The notes beneath the pieces are model-generated. The model was given only the letters and a program-made list of their open reading frames with translations. It did no database searches and was not told the origin of the DNA. Shown here one piece after another: positions 31,908-44,891 of a DNA stretch of 64,000 nt (positions within the stretch are counted from its first letter, which is position 1; every line of letters starts with the position of its first letter). This stretch comes from Panax quinquefolius (taxonomy: Eukaryota > Streptophyta > Magnoliopsida > Apiales > Araliaceae): positions 85,826,862 through 85,890,861 of the forward strand of contig CM035166.1 in NCBI GenBank assembly GCA_020205615.1, given 5' to 3'. Position numbers and translations under genes: made by a program.

Positions 31908-33070
31908 TGTAAGACCCCGAATTTTACGAAATAAAAGTATTCAATTTTCTAATAATTGTTATTCTATTTAGTAAATGGTTAAATTAATAAAAGGTTAAAG
32001 TTAAGGGTGATATTTGACTATTTTTCAAAGTAAGCAAGTTGATATAAATATTCGTTTGGTCGGGGAATATTCTTTTTGTCGGGGAATATCCATAAGACGA
32101 CACCATCATTTGAGGACTCCACAATGGAAGTATTGTCGTAGTTAGAAAATGATAGAATTATCTTTATATAAAAATAATGGCGAAAGTTTTACCGTTAAAC
32201 TGTTGAACTACCCGGTGGTAAAAGAACAGTAATACGTGTGGTTACATAGTAGCACACGGTATTGATTATTGATGCTTACGTGAGAAGTCACTCAGTTATA
32301 CTCAATTATTGCTATAGTAACTGCTGCATAATATCTCTCATATTATTGATTCAATTATTGTCACAGTATCAATATTTTATATTATTAAATCAATAATTAA
32401 GACGAAAAAGTTATTCATATGATTATTTTCAATATTGACGATATCTAGAAAGTTCTGTCAAGGAGAGGTTTGGTCACCTAATTACGCGCCAATAGGGAGA
32501 AATCCTTATCGGAAAGCCCCTTCTTTCCTGGGAATGATCTAGTTGTTAAATATTGTGAGTTATAATATTAACGATGAATAAGTTCGTGTTGATTAAAGAT
32601 GAAATTGATATTTCCATTGTGTTGGGATTATTAGTGTTAGTGGAAATCAACATCTATTCCGATAATAATTGATGTCTGGAGGTTATATTGACCAATCGGG
32701 TAATTAATCAGATAAATGAGCAATTAATTGCTATTAATTCACATGCTTATAACTATTTTTTCGCATGTGTGTACTATTAATTCACATGAATGTACTATTA
32801 GGGGAGGTGGTGCAAGATTGATAATATTTGCATGACTAAATTAAAAATGGAGGTATAGATGAAAGTACTATACTGTAATTATTTTTTCCACATGTATAGA
32901 ACTATTGAGTCACATGATTGTACTATTGATTCACATGATATACTATTAGGGGTTGTGGTGCAAGTTTGATAATACTTGCAGGACTAAATTAAAAATGAAG
33001 GAAAAGATGAAGGTATTATACTGTAATATTTTGAGACCCAAAACGTGCAATTATCATAACTGTATTTTCC

Positions 33071-33078
33071 TATAAATA
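33071..33078 (+). promoter_or_regulatory. TATA box of array LTR3
   Basis: TATAAATA, 1163 bp into the LTR, with AAAAGCTC replacing GAAGCTC downstream. Confidence 0.7.
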
Positions 33079-33129
33079 AAAGCTCATTCTTCCTTCATTC
33101 TCACCAATTCACTAAGACTCATAAGAACA

Positions 33130-34804
33130 TGTAATTATGTGTATGTGCACACCTAGAGGGTGGGGGGTGGATAGATGTTTATGCTAAAAGTGATAAACAG
33201 TGAAAACTTTTTGAAATTATCTACTACAGGTTTAATTCAGACAGCTACACCTGTCTTCTTTAGTGTCTGCTATAACTTATGTTCTTCGTTCAATATTATC
33301 AGACAACTAGACCTGTCTGCTTTAGTGTCTAGATTAGCGTGATGAACAAAAATATGCAGAACGTGAATGGCAGTTAAAGAGATAAACAGAAGTAAAAATC
33401 AAACCAAGATTTTTTACGTGGTTCAGCCCCTATCCTCTACCTAGTGGCGTAATCCACGTCGAATCCCAACTAGAATTGGAGACTCTTTTTATTACTATTT
33501 AAACCTCAATACAAAAATTACTCCCTGTTATAAAGAATCTTTAAATCTGATGTTGGACACCAATGCCCCCTTTGCACCTCTGCAATTTCTACACCTCTGC
33601 ACCTGTTCTCACATCTGAGACCTTTGAAGCTTCCTTTGAACAGACCCTATCCACTACTGGATCGATTAAGCCAAACAAGTTTGAACTAAAATTTAATACA
33701 ATTAATATTTGATAACAATATGCTCTTAATTTCCAGCTGAAAGAAATTAACAATACAATGAGTATATGAAAATAACTTTTAAAAGCCCTTGATTAGTCTG
33801 TGTAATATGGCTTGGTAAGCTCTAAGTATACTGCACTGATATAAGCTTTAAGTGCCTTGTCTTCTTTTGTCAAGCATGATGAATATATATAGAGAAGTAA
33901 GCAACGGCTATATCAGTTGTTATCAATATCTTTAACGGCTATAATATTTTCTAAAACCAGCAAGTCAAAGAAATATTAATAACACAAGCTAAAATAAAGG
34001 AGCTAAAGAATATTCAAGATAAGGTTATTAGAGTCCTTTCTCTAAACAACAACAATAACAGACCAATTATCTTAACAGTCTCCTATTCAAATTAGAACAA
34101 CTTGTATATAGCATTTCAAAAACTGATTCCATAGTTAACCATATTCCTTAATAAAATTCAATTCACAAAAACTGTTTTGACATAGTATATTAAGCAAAGA
34201 TTTCAACCGTAGTGAATTTTAAAGTATATGGACTCATGTAATATAATAATTTATATCAAATAGACTTATATGCCCATCATGATAATAACTCATTATATCA
34301 TTCTCAATAAATAGCTCAAACAAACTCAATTACGTCCAATTGGAATATCACATATTTTTAGCAGCTTGTTATACCCAACGAAAATAAAAGTTTCAACACA
34401 AATGGTATATCAACTAACTGATGCTAACATATATGTTTTCAAGTCAAACCAAAATACCTTAAATAAAGGAACAAGGAGATATTTGATAAAGTTTATTACT
34501 ACCCAACCACTGGAGATACTTGATAAAGTTTATTACTACCCAACCCTTTGAATAACAATAACCATATTTAGTTTCCCTTTCAAATTGGATTGCATATCAT
34601 TACGAAATTATATTAAAGATCTTTTCAGCAACATACAATATGCAAACTTAAATATAGAAGGAAGATACTAATGGGCCATAATTCCAATCTTGGGCCAACA
34701 AGAAATCAACATATAATAAATTTAAATCAGCCCAAATAATTTTAATCAAATTCATAAACCCAATAATATTGTCATCATTAAAATCATAAAATACATAACC
34801 AACA
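33130..34804 (-). mobile_element. Copia solo LTR in LTR3
   Basis: Same insertion point as in LTR2; flanks GAACA (33125-33129, one change) and GAGCA (34805-34809). The G-run is shortened and interrupted (GAGGGTGGGGGG). Confidence 0.88.
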
Positions 34805-34889
34805 GAGCAATTATAGAGAGAGAAGCTATAGAGAAAAGAAGAATAGAAGTCCGCTACTTCACTATTTCAGTATCCAGTCTTCTTCTAAG

Positions 34890-36204
34890 GTAAGGGGTAT
34901 TATTTCTTTCGTATTCATAAAGAGAGTTATTTTCTTCAATACTCGTAAGGGTTGTTATTTCATTCTTTATTATTCTGTTGGAATAACATGTCTACACGGA
35001 CTACCGCATGCATGGTTAAATTCTTCTTTTATTCCATTCTTTATTATTATGTTGGAATAACATGTCTATACGGACTACCGCATGCATGGTTATATTCTTC
35101 TGTTATTTCATTTTTTATTATTCTATTGGAATAACATGTCTACGCGGACTATCGCATGCATGGTGAATGACCCTTCGTATTCATTCTTTATTAAATTGTG
35201 AAAATGATCTGTCTACATGGATTACCGCATTACGGATGAAAATCCATTTGCAGTTTCGTATATTCTATTATACTCGTATGAGATATCCTTTCTTTTGTAA
35301 TCGTCATGGAATATCATTTTTTTTTGTATTTTCCTTTTATGAGTACTATTCACGAAGTACTATTCATAAAGTACTATTCATAAAATACTATTCATGAAGT
35401 ACTATTCGTAAAGTACTATTCACGGGGTACTATTCCTGAAGTACTATTCACGGGTTACTATTCACCCGAGTACTATTCACCCGGAGTACTATTCATGACA
35501 AAAATTGATTTCTTTTCGGTCCAAATCATTTTTGATACAATATCATTCTTGAATTTTACTCCACAAAGCAGTATCATGTTGACAATTTGGATATTTTTAA
35601 ACTTTGCATAAATTTAAAGACTTTAATATTTATCCTTGATTTTGTTTGATTAACGTTTATATCATTGTCATCATCCTCATGCTTATATTGTGATGAAAGT
35701 TATCTTTGGCTTACTTACATAGATGGACTGTTGATTGGTATGATTATGACCAGGGGTCATTCGGTATAATCATGACCCGTGATGTTATAAATGATGTGGT
35801 AAAAGTCCTCATTGGACCGTACTCCATTGATGGACAGTTATTGGTTTGATTATGACCAGGGATTATTCGGTATAATCATGACTATTGATGATTACATGAA
35901 TATCCTTGGCCCATAGTGCAGGGATGATTCGATGATGTTGTTTATTTATTAAGTTGAGTCACAACAATAAAGTTGATGAAAAACTTGTTCAATCATAGAT
36001 GATAGTAGATATCATGCTCTACTTGACTCTTCTAATGGATTGCTTATTCCGCTGCAGTTGTTGATCTAAAACTTGTTGTCTATTGTATTCTAATAGTTGT
36101 TATACTTTTGAAGACAAAGGATAATTTATTTTGCATTATCTTAGTCATAATATTTTTTAATGGGCTAGTTGAGCTCACCCTTTTGCTTTCATTGTTCTCT
36201 TCAG
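34890..36204 (+). other. Putative LTR-embedded intron (unit 3)
   Basis: Donor AAG-GTAAGG at 34890; acceptor TTCTCTTCAG ending 36204, followed by GAAATG. At 1315 bp it is longer than in unit 2 because this unit keeps the segment deleted there. Confidence 0.4.
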
Positions 36205-36485
36205 GAAATGAAAATATAGCTAGGACGAGTCGGGGAATGGAGTGATGGTCAAGGATAAGTGGCTTTAGTAGTCCTCAGTATTCTATAAAATAGTGTGATA
36301 ATAATTATAATGAATACTCCATTGAGTGTGGATATTGTCTAGAAGACAATATTCGTGTTAAAACTCCCAGCTTATGTTTGGTCGTATTGTACCCAACAGT
36401 TGTATAATTAAGTTGTATTTGAATTTTATACCATGTATTTGGCGACTTAAAATGGGTGATGCATACCTATTTTGGGGGCGTCACA

Positions 36486-36798
36486 GTTGGTATCAAAGCT
36501 TAGAGATATGATCCCTGGCTGAGATGTGAGACAAGAACTAGAATGACCTACCCAAGTTTATTTGGTATTTAATTGGTCGGTCAGAGTATATGGATAATAT
36601 GTGGCATGTCAATTAACCCTTATTTAGAAACTATATTCTAGAATGATATCTGAAATACACGAGATGAGCAATGGGAAAATCATGATACATAGGAAATAAC
36701 CGGGAAGGTACAATACGAAAAGAAAGCAAGGTATTCTCATCTCTTCGAAGTACCATGTACGTAAATTTCGAGGGCAAAATTTCATAAGGATTGTAGAT
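36486..36798 (+). other. Array INT3, 313 bp
   Basis: Primer site 36488-36499. It lacks about 30 bp (the GGAGGGGAGAGACGAGGAAT part) between two near-identical short flanks, AACTAG and CTAGAATGACC, which looks like a slippage deletion. Degenerate polypurine tract as in INT2. Confidence 0.85.
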
Positions 36799-37969
36799 TG
36801 TAAGACCCCAAATTTTACGAAATGAAAGTATTCAATTTTTTAATAATTGTTATTCTATTTAGTAAATGGTTAAATTAATAAAAGGTTAAAGTTAAGGGTG
36901 ATATTTGACTATTTTTCAAAGTAAGCAAGTTGATATAAATATTCGTTTGGTCGGGGAATATTCTTTTTGTCGGGGAATATCTGTAAGACGACACCATCAT
37001 TTATGGACTCCACAATGGAAGTATTGTCGTAGTTAGAAAATGACAGAGTTATCTTTATATAAAATAATGGCGAAAGTTTCTTAGTTAAACCTGTTGAACT
37101 ACCCGGTGGTAAAGAAAAGAATGTCGTGTGGTTACATAGTAGTAATACGGTATTGATTATTGATGTTTACGTGAGAAGTCACTCAGTTATACTCAATTAT
37201 TGCTATAGTAATTGCTGCATAATATCTCTCATATTATTGATTCAATTATTGTCACAGTATCAATATTTTATATTATTAAATCAATAATTAAGACGAAAAA
37301 GTTATTCATATTATTATTTTCAATATTGACGATATCTAGAAAGTTCTATCATGGAGAGGTTTGGTCACCTAATTGCGCGCCAATAGGGAGAAATCCTTAT
37401 CGGAAAGCCCCTTCTTTCCTAGGAATGATCTGGTTGTTAAATATTGTGAGTTATAATATTAACGATGAATAAGTTCGTGTTGATTAAAGATGAAATTGAT
37501 ATTTCCATTGTGTTGGGATTATTAGTGTTAGTGGAAATCAACATCTATTCCGATAATAATTGATGTCTGGAGGTTATTGACCAATCGGGTAATTAATCAG
37601 ATAAATGAGCAATTAATTGCTATTAATTCACATGCTTATAACTATTTTTTCACATTTTTGTACTATTGATTCACATGAATGTACTATTAGGGGAGGTGTT
37701 GCAAGATTGATAATATTTGCATGACTAAATTAAAAATGGAGGTATAGATGAAAGTACTATACTGTAATTATTTTTTCCACATGTATAGAATTATTGAGTC
37801 ACATGATTGTACTATTGATTCACATGATATACTATTAGTGTTTGTGGTGCAAGTTTGATAATACTTGCAGGACTAAATTAAAAATGAAGGAAAAGATGAA
37901 GGTATTATACTGTAATATTTCGAGACCCAAAACGTGCAATTATCATAACTATATTTTCCTATAAATAGA

Positions 37970-37977
37970 ATCTCATT
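37970..37977 (+). promoter_or_regulatory. TATA box of array LTR4
   Basis: TATAAATA, 1171 bp into the LTR; GAATCTC follows instead of GAAGCTC. Confidence 0.7.
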
Positions 37978-38018
37978 CTTCCTTCATTCTCACCAATTCA
38001 CTAAGACTCATAAGAGCA

Positions 38019-38171
38019 TGTAATTCTGTGTATGTGCACACCTAGAGGGGGGGTGGATAGGTGTTTACGCTAAAAGTGATAAACAGTGAAAACTTTTTGA
38101 AATTATCTACTACATGTTTAATTCAGACAGCTACACCTGTCTGCTTTAGTGTCTGCTTTAACTTATGTTCT
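38019..38171 (-). mobile_element. Truncated copia solo LTR in LTR4
   Basis: First 153 bp only, with left target duplication GAGCA at 38014-38018. The right part was removed by the deletion described for LTR4; TTCT is shared at the junction. Confidence 0.85.
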
Positions 38172-39533
38172 ATTGGAATAACCTGTCTACACGGACTACC
38201 GCATGCATGGTGAAATTCTTCTTTTATTCCATTCTTTATTATTATGTTGGAATAACATGTCTACGCGGACTACCGCATGCATGGTGATATTCTTCAGTTA
38301 TTCCATTTTTTATTATTCTGTTGGAATAATATGTCTACGCGGACTATCGCATGCACGGTGAATGACCCTTCGTATTCATTCTTAAATTGTGAAAATGATC
38401 TGTCTACATGGATTACCGCATTACGGATGAAAATCCATTTGCAGTTTCGTATATTTTATTATACTCGTATGAGATATCCTTTATTTTGTAATCATCGTGG
38501 AATATCGTTTTCTTTTGTATTTTCCTTTTATGAGTACTATTCACGAAGTACTATTCACAAAGTACTATTCATAAAATATTATTCATAAAGTACTATTCAC
38601 GGAGTACTATTCCTGAAGTACTATTCACGGGTTACTATTCACCCGAGTACTATTCACCCGGAGTACTATTCATGACAAAAATTGATTTCTTTTCGGTCCA
38701 AATCATTTTTGATACAATATCATTCTTGAATTTTACTCCACAAAGCAGTATCATGTTGACAATTTGGATATTTTTAAACTTTGGATAAATTTAAAGACTT
38801 TAATATTTATCCTTGATTTTGTTTGATTAATGCTTATATCATTGTCATCATCCTCATGCTTATATTGTGATGAAAGTTATCTTTGGCTTACTTACATAGA
38901 TGGACTGTTGATTGGTATGATTATGATCAGGGATCATTCGGTATAATCATGACCCGTGATGTTATAAATGATGTGGTAAAAGTCCTCATTGGACCGTAGT
39001 GCATTGATGGACAGTAATGAGTATGATTATGACCATGGATTATTCGGTATAATCATGACCATTGATGATTACATGAATATCCTTGGCCCATAGTGCAGGG
39101 ATGATTCGATGATGTGGTTTATTTATTAAGTTGAGTCTCAGCGATAAAGTTGATGAAAAACTTTTTAAATCATAGATGATAGTAGATATCATGCTCTACT
39201 TGACTCTTTTAATGGATTGCTTATTCCGCTGCAGTTGTTGATCTAAAACTTGTTGTCTATTGTATAGCTGGGATGAGTTGGGGAATGGAGTGATGGTCAA
39301 GGATAAGTGGCTTTAGTAGTCCTCACTATTCTATAAAATAGTGTGATAATAATTATAATGAGGACTCCATTGAGTGTGGATATTGTCTAGAAGATAATAT
39401 TCGTGTTAAAACTCCCAGCTTATGTTTGGTCGTATTGTACTCAACAGTTGTATAATTAAGTTGTATTTGAATTTCATACCATGTATTTGGCGACTTAGAA
39501 TAGGTGATGCATACCTATTTTGGGGGCGTCACA

Positions 39534-39876
39534 GTTGGTATCAAAGCTTAGAGATATGATCCCTGGCTGAGATGTGAGACAAGAACTAGGAGGGGAGAGA
39601 TGAGGAATTCATTCGCTAAAATGACCTACCCAAGTTTATTTGGTATTTAATTGGTCGGTCAGAGTATAGGGATAATATGTGGCATGTCAATTAACCCTTA
39701 TTTAGAAACTATATTCTAGAATGATATCTGAAATACATGATATGAGCAATGGGAAAATCATGATACATAGGAAATAACCGGAAAGGTACAATATGAAAAG
39801 AAAGCAAGGTATTCTCATCTCTTCGAATTACCAGGTACGTAAATTTTGATGGCAAAATTTCATAAGGATTGTAGAT
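39534..39876 (+). other. Array INT4, 343 bp
   Basis: Primer site 39536-39547. Degenerate polypurine tract ATAAGGATTGTAGAT. Confidence 0.85.
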
Positions 39877-41037
39877 TATAAGACCCCAAATTTTACGAAA
39901 TGAAAGTATTCAATTTTCTGATAATTGTTATTCTATTTACTAAATGGTTAAATTGATAAAAGGTTAAAGTTAACGGTGATATTTAACTATTTTTCAAAGT
40001 AAGCAAGTTGATATAAAATATTCGTTTGGAGGGGGTATATTCTTTTTGTCGGGGAATATCCGTATGACAACACCATCATTGGTGGACTCCACAACGGAAG
40101 TATTGTCGTAGTTAGAAAATGACAGAATTATCTTTTTATAAAAATAATGGCGAAAGTTTTACCGTTAAACCGTTGAACTACCCGGTGGTAAAGAACGATG
40201 AATACGTGTGGTTACATAGTAGTAGCACACGGTATTGATTATTGATGCTTACGTGAGAAGTCACCGCTTATACTCAATTATTGCTATTGTAATTGCTGCA
40301 TAATATCTCTCATATTATTGATTCAATTATTGTCACAGTATCAATATTTTATATTATTAAATCAATAATTAAGATGAAAAAGTTATTCATATGATTATTT
40401 TCAATATTGACGATATCTAGAAAGTTTTGTCAAGGAGAGGTTTGGTCACCTAATTGCGCGCCAATAGGGAGAAATCCTTATCGGAAAGCCCCTTCTTTCT
40501 TGGGAATGATCTGGTTGTTAAATATTGTGAGTTATAATATTAACGATGAATAAGTTCGTGTTGATTAAAGATGAAATTGATATTTACATTGTGTTGGGAT
40601 TATTAGTGTTAGTGGAAATCAATGACTATTAGATAATAATTGATGTCGGAGGTTATATTGACCAATCGGGTAATTAATCGATAAATGAGCAATTAATTGC
40701 TATTAATTCACATGCTTATAACTATTTTTTCACAAGTGTATACTATTGATTCACATGCATGTACTATTAGGGAGGTGGTGCAAGATTGATAATATTTTCA
40801 TGACTAAATTAAAATGGAGGTATAAATGAAAGTACTATACTGTAATTATTTTTTCCACATGTATAGAACTATTGAGTCACATGATTGTACTATTGATTCA
40901 CATGATATACTATTAGGGGTTGTGGTACAAGTTTGATAATACTTGCAGGACTAAATTAAAAATGAAGGAAAAGATGAAGGTATTATACTGTAATATTTCG
41001 AGCCCCAAAACTTGCAATTATCATAACTATATTTTCC

Positions 41038-41045
41038 TATAAATA
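41038..41045 (+). promoter_or_regulatory. TATA box of array LTR5
   Basis: TATAAATA, 1161 bp into the LTR, standard flanks. Confidence 0.7.
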
Positions 41046-41096
41046 GAAGCTCATTCTTCCTTCATTCTCACCAATTCACTAAGACTCACAAGAGCA

Positions 41097-42768
41097 TGTA
41101 ATTCTGTGTATGTGAACACCTAGAGGGGGGGGTGGATAGGTGTTTATGCTAAAAGTGATAAACAGTGAAAACTTTTTGAAATTATCTACTACAGGTTTAA
41201 TTCAGACAGCTACACCTATCTGCTTTAGTGTCTGCTTTAACTTATGTTCTTCGTTCAATATTGTCAGACAGCTAGACCTGTCTGCTTTAGTGTATAGATT
41301 AGCGTGATGAACAAAAATGTGCAGAACGTGAATGGCAGTTAAAGAGATAAACAGAAGTAAAAATCACACCAAGACTTTTTACGTGGTTCAGCCCCTATCC
41401 TCTACCTTGTGGCGTAATCCACGTCGAATCCCAACTAGAATTGGAGACTCTTTTTATTACTATTTAAACCTCAATACAAAAATTACTCCCTGTTACAAAG
41501 AATCTTCAAATCTGATGATGGACACCAATGCCCCCTTTGCACCTCTGCAACTTCTACACCTTTGCACCTGTTCTCACATCTAAGACCTTTGAAGCTTCCT
41601 TTGAACAGACCCTATCCACTACTGGATCGATCAAGCCAAACAAGCTTGAACTAAAATTTAATATAATTAATATTTGATAACAATATGCTCTTAATTTCCA
41701 GCTGAAAGAAATTAACAATACAATGAGTATATGAAAATAACTTTTAAAAGCCCTTGATTAGTCTGTGTACTATGGCTTGGTAAGCTCTAAGTATACTGCA
41801 CTGATATAAGCTTTAAGTGCTCTGTCTTCTTTTGTCAAGCATGATGAATATATATAGAGAAGTAAGCAACGGTTATATCAGTAGTTATCAATATCTTTAA
41901 CCGCTATAATATTTTCTAAAACCAGCAAGTCAAAGAAATATTAATAACACAGGCTAAAATAAAGGAGCTAAAGAATATTCAAGATAAGGTTGTTAGAGTC
42001 CTTCCTCTAAACAACAACAATAACAAACCAATTATCTTAACAGTCTCCTATTCAAATTAGAACAACTTGTATATAGCATTTCAAAAATTGATTCCATAGT
42101 TAACCATATTCCTTAATAAAATTCAATTCACAAAAACTGTTTTGACATAGTATATTAAGCAAAGATTTTAACCGTAGTGAATTTTAAAGTATATGGACTC
42201 ATGTAATATAATAATTTATATCAAATAGACTTTTATGCCCATCATGATAATAACTCATTATATCATTCTCAATAAATAGCTCAAATAAACTCAATTACGT
42301 CCAATTGGAATATCACATATTTTTAGCAGCTTGTTATACCCAACGAAAATAAAAGTTTCAAAACAAATGGTATATCAACTAACTGATGCTAACATATACA
42401 TTTTCAAGTCAAACCAAAATACCTTAAATAAAGGAACAAGGAGATATTTGATAAAGTTTATTACTACCCAACCACTAGAGATACTTGATAAAGTTTATTA
42501 CTACCCAACCACTAAATAACAATAACCATATTTAGTTTCCCTTTCAAATTGGATTGCATATCATTACTAAATTATATTAAAGATCTTTTCAGCAACATAC
42601 AATATGCAAACTTAAATATAGAAGGAAGATACTAATGGACCATAATTCCAATCTTGGGCCAACAAGAAATCAACATATAATAAATTTAAATTAGCCCAAA
42701 TAATTTAAATCAAATTCATAAACCCAATAATATTGTCATCATTAAAATCATAAAATACATAACCAACA
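41097..42768 (-). mobile_element. Copia solo LTR in LTR5
   Basis: 1672 bp, flanked by GAGCA at 41092-41096 and 42769-42773, both copies intact. Confidence 0.88.
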
Positions 42769-43307
42769 GAGCAATTATAGAGAGAGAAGCTATAGAGAAA
42801 AAGAAGAATAGAAGTCCGCTACTTCACTATTTCAGTATCCAGTCTTCTTCTAAGGTAAGGGGTATTATTTCTTTCGTATTCATGAAGAGAGTTATTTTCT
42901 TCAATACTCGTAAGGGTTGTTATTTCATTCTTTATTAATCTGTTGGAATAACCTGTCTACATGGACTACCGCATGCATGGTGAAATTCTTCTTTTATTCC
43001 ATTCTTTATTATTATGTTGGAATAACCTGTCTACGCGGACTACCACATGCATGGTGAAATTCTTCTGTTATTCTATTTTTTATTATTCTGTTGGAATAAC
43101 ATGTCTACGCAGACTACGACATGCATGGTGAATGACACTTTGTATTTATTCTTTATTAAATTGTGGAAATGATATGTCTACGTGGATTACCGCATTGCGT
43201 AATGAAAATCCATTTCATAGCTTCAGATATTCTATTATACTCGTATGAGATATCCTTTCTTTTGTAATCGTCATGGAATATCATTTTCTTTTGTATTTTC
43301 CTTTTAT

Positions 43308-43450
43308 GAGTACTATTCACAAAGTACTATTCATAAAATATTATTCATGAAGTACTATTCATAAAGTACAATTCACGGGGTACTATTCCTGAAGTACTAT
43401 TCACGGGTTACTATTCACCCAAGTACTATTCACCCAGAGTACTATTCATG
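43308..43450 (+). repeat. ACTATTCAC minisatellite, unit 5
   Basis: About eight 16-17 bp units; same position as in other units but lacking the first unit (CACGAAG). Confidence 0.8.
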
Positions 43451-44049
43451 ACAAAAATTGATTTCTTTTCGGTCCAAATCATTTTTGATACAATATCATT
43501 CTTGAATTTTACTCCACAAAGCAGTATCATGTTGACAATTTGGATATTTTTAAACTCTGGATAAATTTAAAGTCTTTAATATTTATCCTTGATTTTGTTT
43601 GATTAATGCTTATATCATTGTCATCATCCTCATACTTATATTGTGATGAAAGTTATCTTTGGCTTACGTACATAGATGGACTGTTGATTGGTATGATTAT
43701 GACCAGGGATCATTCGGTATAATCATGACCTGTAATGTTATAAATGATGTGTTAAAAACCTCATTGGCCCGTAGTGCATTGATGGACAGTTATTGGTATG
43801 ATTATGACCAAGGATTATTTGATATAATCATGACCATTGATGATTACATGAATATCCTTGGCCCGTAGTGCAGGGATGATTCGATGATGTGGTTTATTTA
43901 TTAAGTTGAGTCTCAGCGATAAAGTTGATGAAAAACTTTTTAAATCATAGATGATAGTAGATATCATGCTCTACTTTACTCTTTTAATGGATTGCTTATT
44001 CCGCTGCAGTTGTTGATCTAAAACTTGTTGTCTATTGTATTCTAATAGT

Positions 44050-44054
44050 TGTTA
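44050..44054 (+). repeat. Target site duplication TGTTA, left copy
   Basis: Partner at 46423-46427. The uninterrupted sequence AGTTGTTATACTG is seen in LTR2 and LTR3. Confidence 0.85.
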
Positions 44055-44544
44055 TGAAAAACCCCAACTTTTTGAATAAAGATGAATTTTCTATAAATAT
44101 TATTTTTGAATATTATGGAGTGAAATTGATATAATGTTATAGTTGTGGGTAATATTTATAAATTTTTCAAAATACGCAAGTTGTTATATAATATTCGATT
44201 GGTCGGGGAATATTTGTTTTAACAAGGAATATTTGTACAACGGCACAATCATTGGTGGACCCCACAACGGAATTATTGTCGGATTGAGAAAACGATAAAA
44301 ATACTTTATGAAAATAACGGCGAAATTTTACCGTTAACTGTTGAAACACCTGGTGTTAAAAGTACAGTAATACGCGTGGTTGCATAGTAGCACACTGTAT
44401 TGATTATTAATGCTTACGTGATAAGTCACTCAGTTTTGTTCAATTATTGCTATAGTATTTGTTGTAGAATTTGCTTGTTTTATGAACCCCCATTTACCCA
44501 TTTTTCAAAATAATCGGTAGAAATCTTTCTGTATATATAAGTAT

Positions 44545-44545
<1 letters not shown>

Positions 44546-44575
<30 letters not shown>

Positions 44576-44640
44576 TATATGGAGGGGCCCACGTTTGATA
44601 ATGTTGGGTGGGTGGAAGATTTTCTTGTTCGGATGGGATT

Positions 44641-44673
<33 letters not shown>
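44546..44673 (+). repeat. Two TA microsatellites in U3
   Basis: (TA)n at about 44546-44576 and 44641-44673. They could fold on each other; alternating TA is also an expected site of length error in assembly. Confidence 0.8.
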
Positions 44674-44676
<3 letters not shown>

Positions 44677-44883
44677 AATTGTGCAAGACTTTTTGTCAGA
44701 TAAAGAAAAGTTCGCCACGGGTGGTGGCGGCTTTTAATTTTTTAATATATATATTATAATAAGTTTTATTTTTTATTAAAAATAGAATATATTATATTTT
44801 ATTGTAAACCAATCTGAACCGTCCGTTTAAAAGTAAATCAATCTAGACCGTTTAGGAATGAGTTACTATGCATTCAATTTTTC

Positions 44884-44891
44884 TATAAATA
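44884..44891 (+). promoter_or_regulatory. TATA box of family B solo LTR
   Basis: TATAAATA in TTTTTCTATAAATAGAAGCT, 829 bp into the LTR. Confidence 0.7.

Larger units (their letters stand above)
31908..36485 (+). repeat. Array LTR3 (most complete unit)
   Basis: 4578 bp from TGTAAGACCCCGAATTTT to GGGGGCGTCACA. It carries every module: U3 double module, TATA box, passenger, three leader repeats, long minisatellite (35341-35495), two inverted repeats (35740-35773 and about 35845-35880), acceptor-like site and stem-loop. The stem-loop has a changed outer right arm (GAATACT, 36312-36318). Visibly near-identical to LTR2 outside the LTR2 deletion. Confidence 0.9.
36799..39533 (+). repeat. Array LTR4 (two deletions)
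   Basis: 2735 bp. The first deletion fuses the passenger at ACTTATGTTCT (38171) to the leader repeat at CTATTGGAATAAC and removes about 1.7 kb, including the rest of the passenger, its right target duplication and the donor-like site. The second, at about 39264, removes about 145 bp, including the acceptor-like site. The TATA box is intact. Confidence 0.88.

Noticed and set aside
44480..44686. Minus-strand ORF with an Ile-Tyr repeat
   Set aside because: Product of the TA microsatellites.
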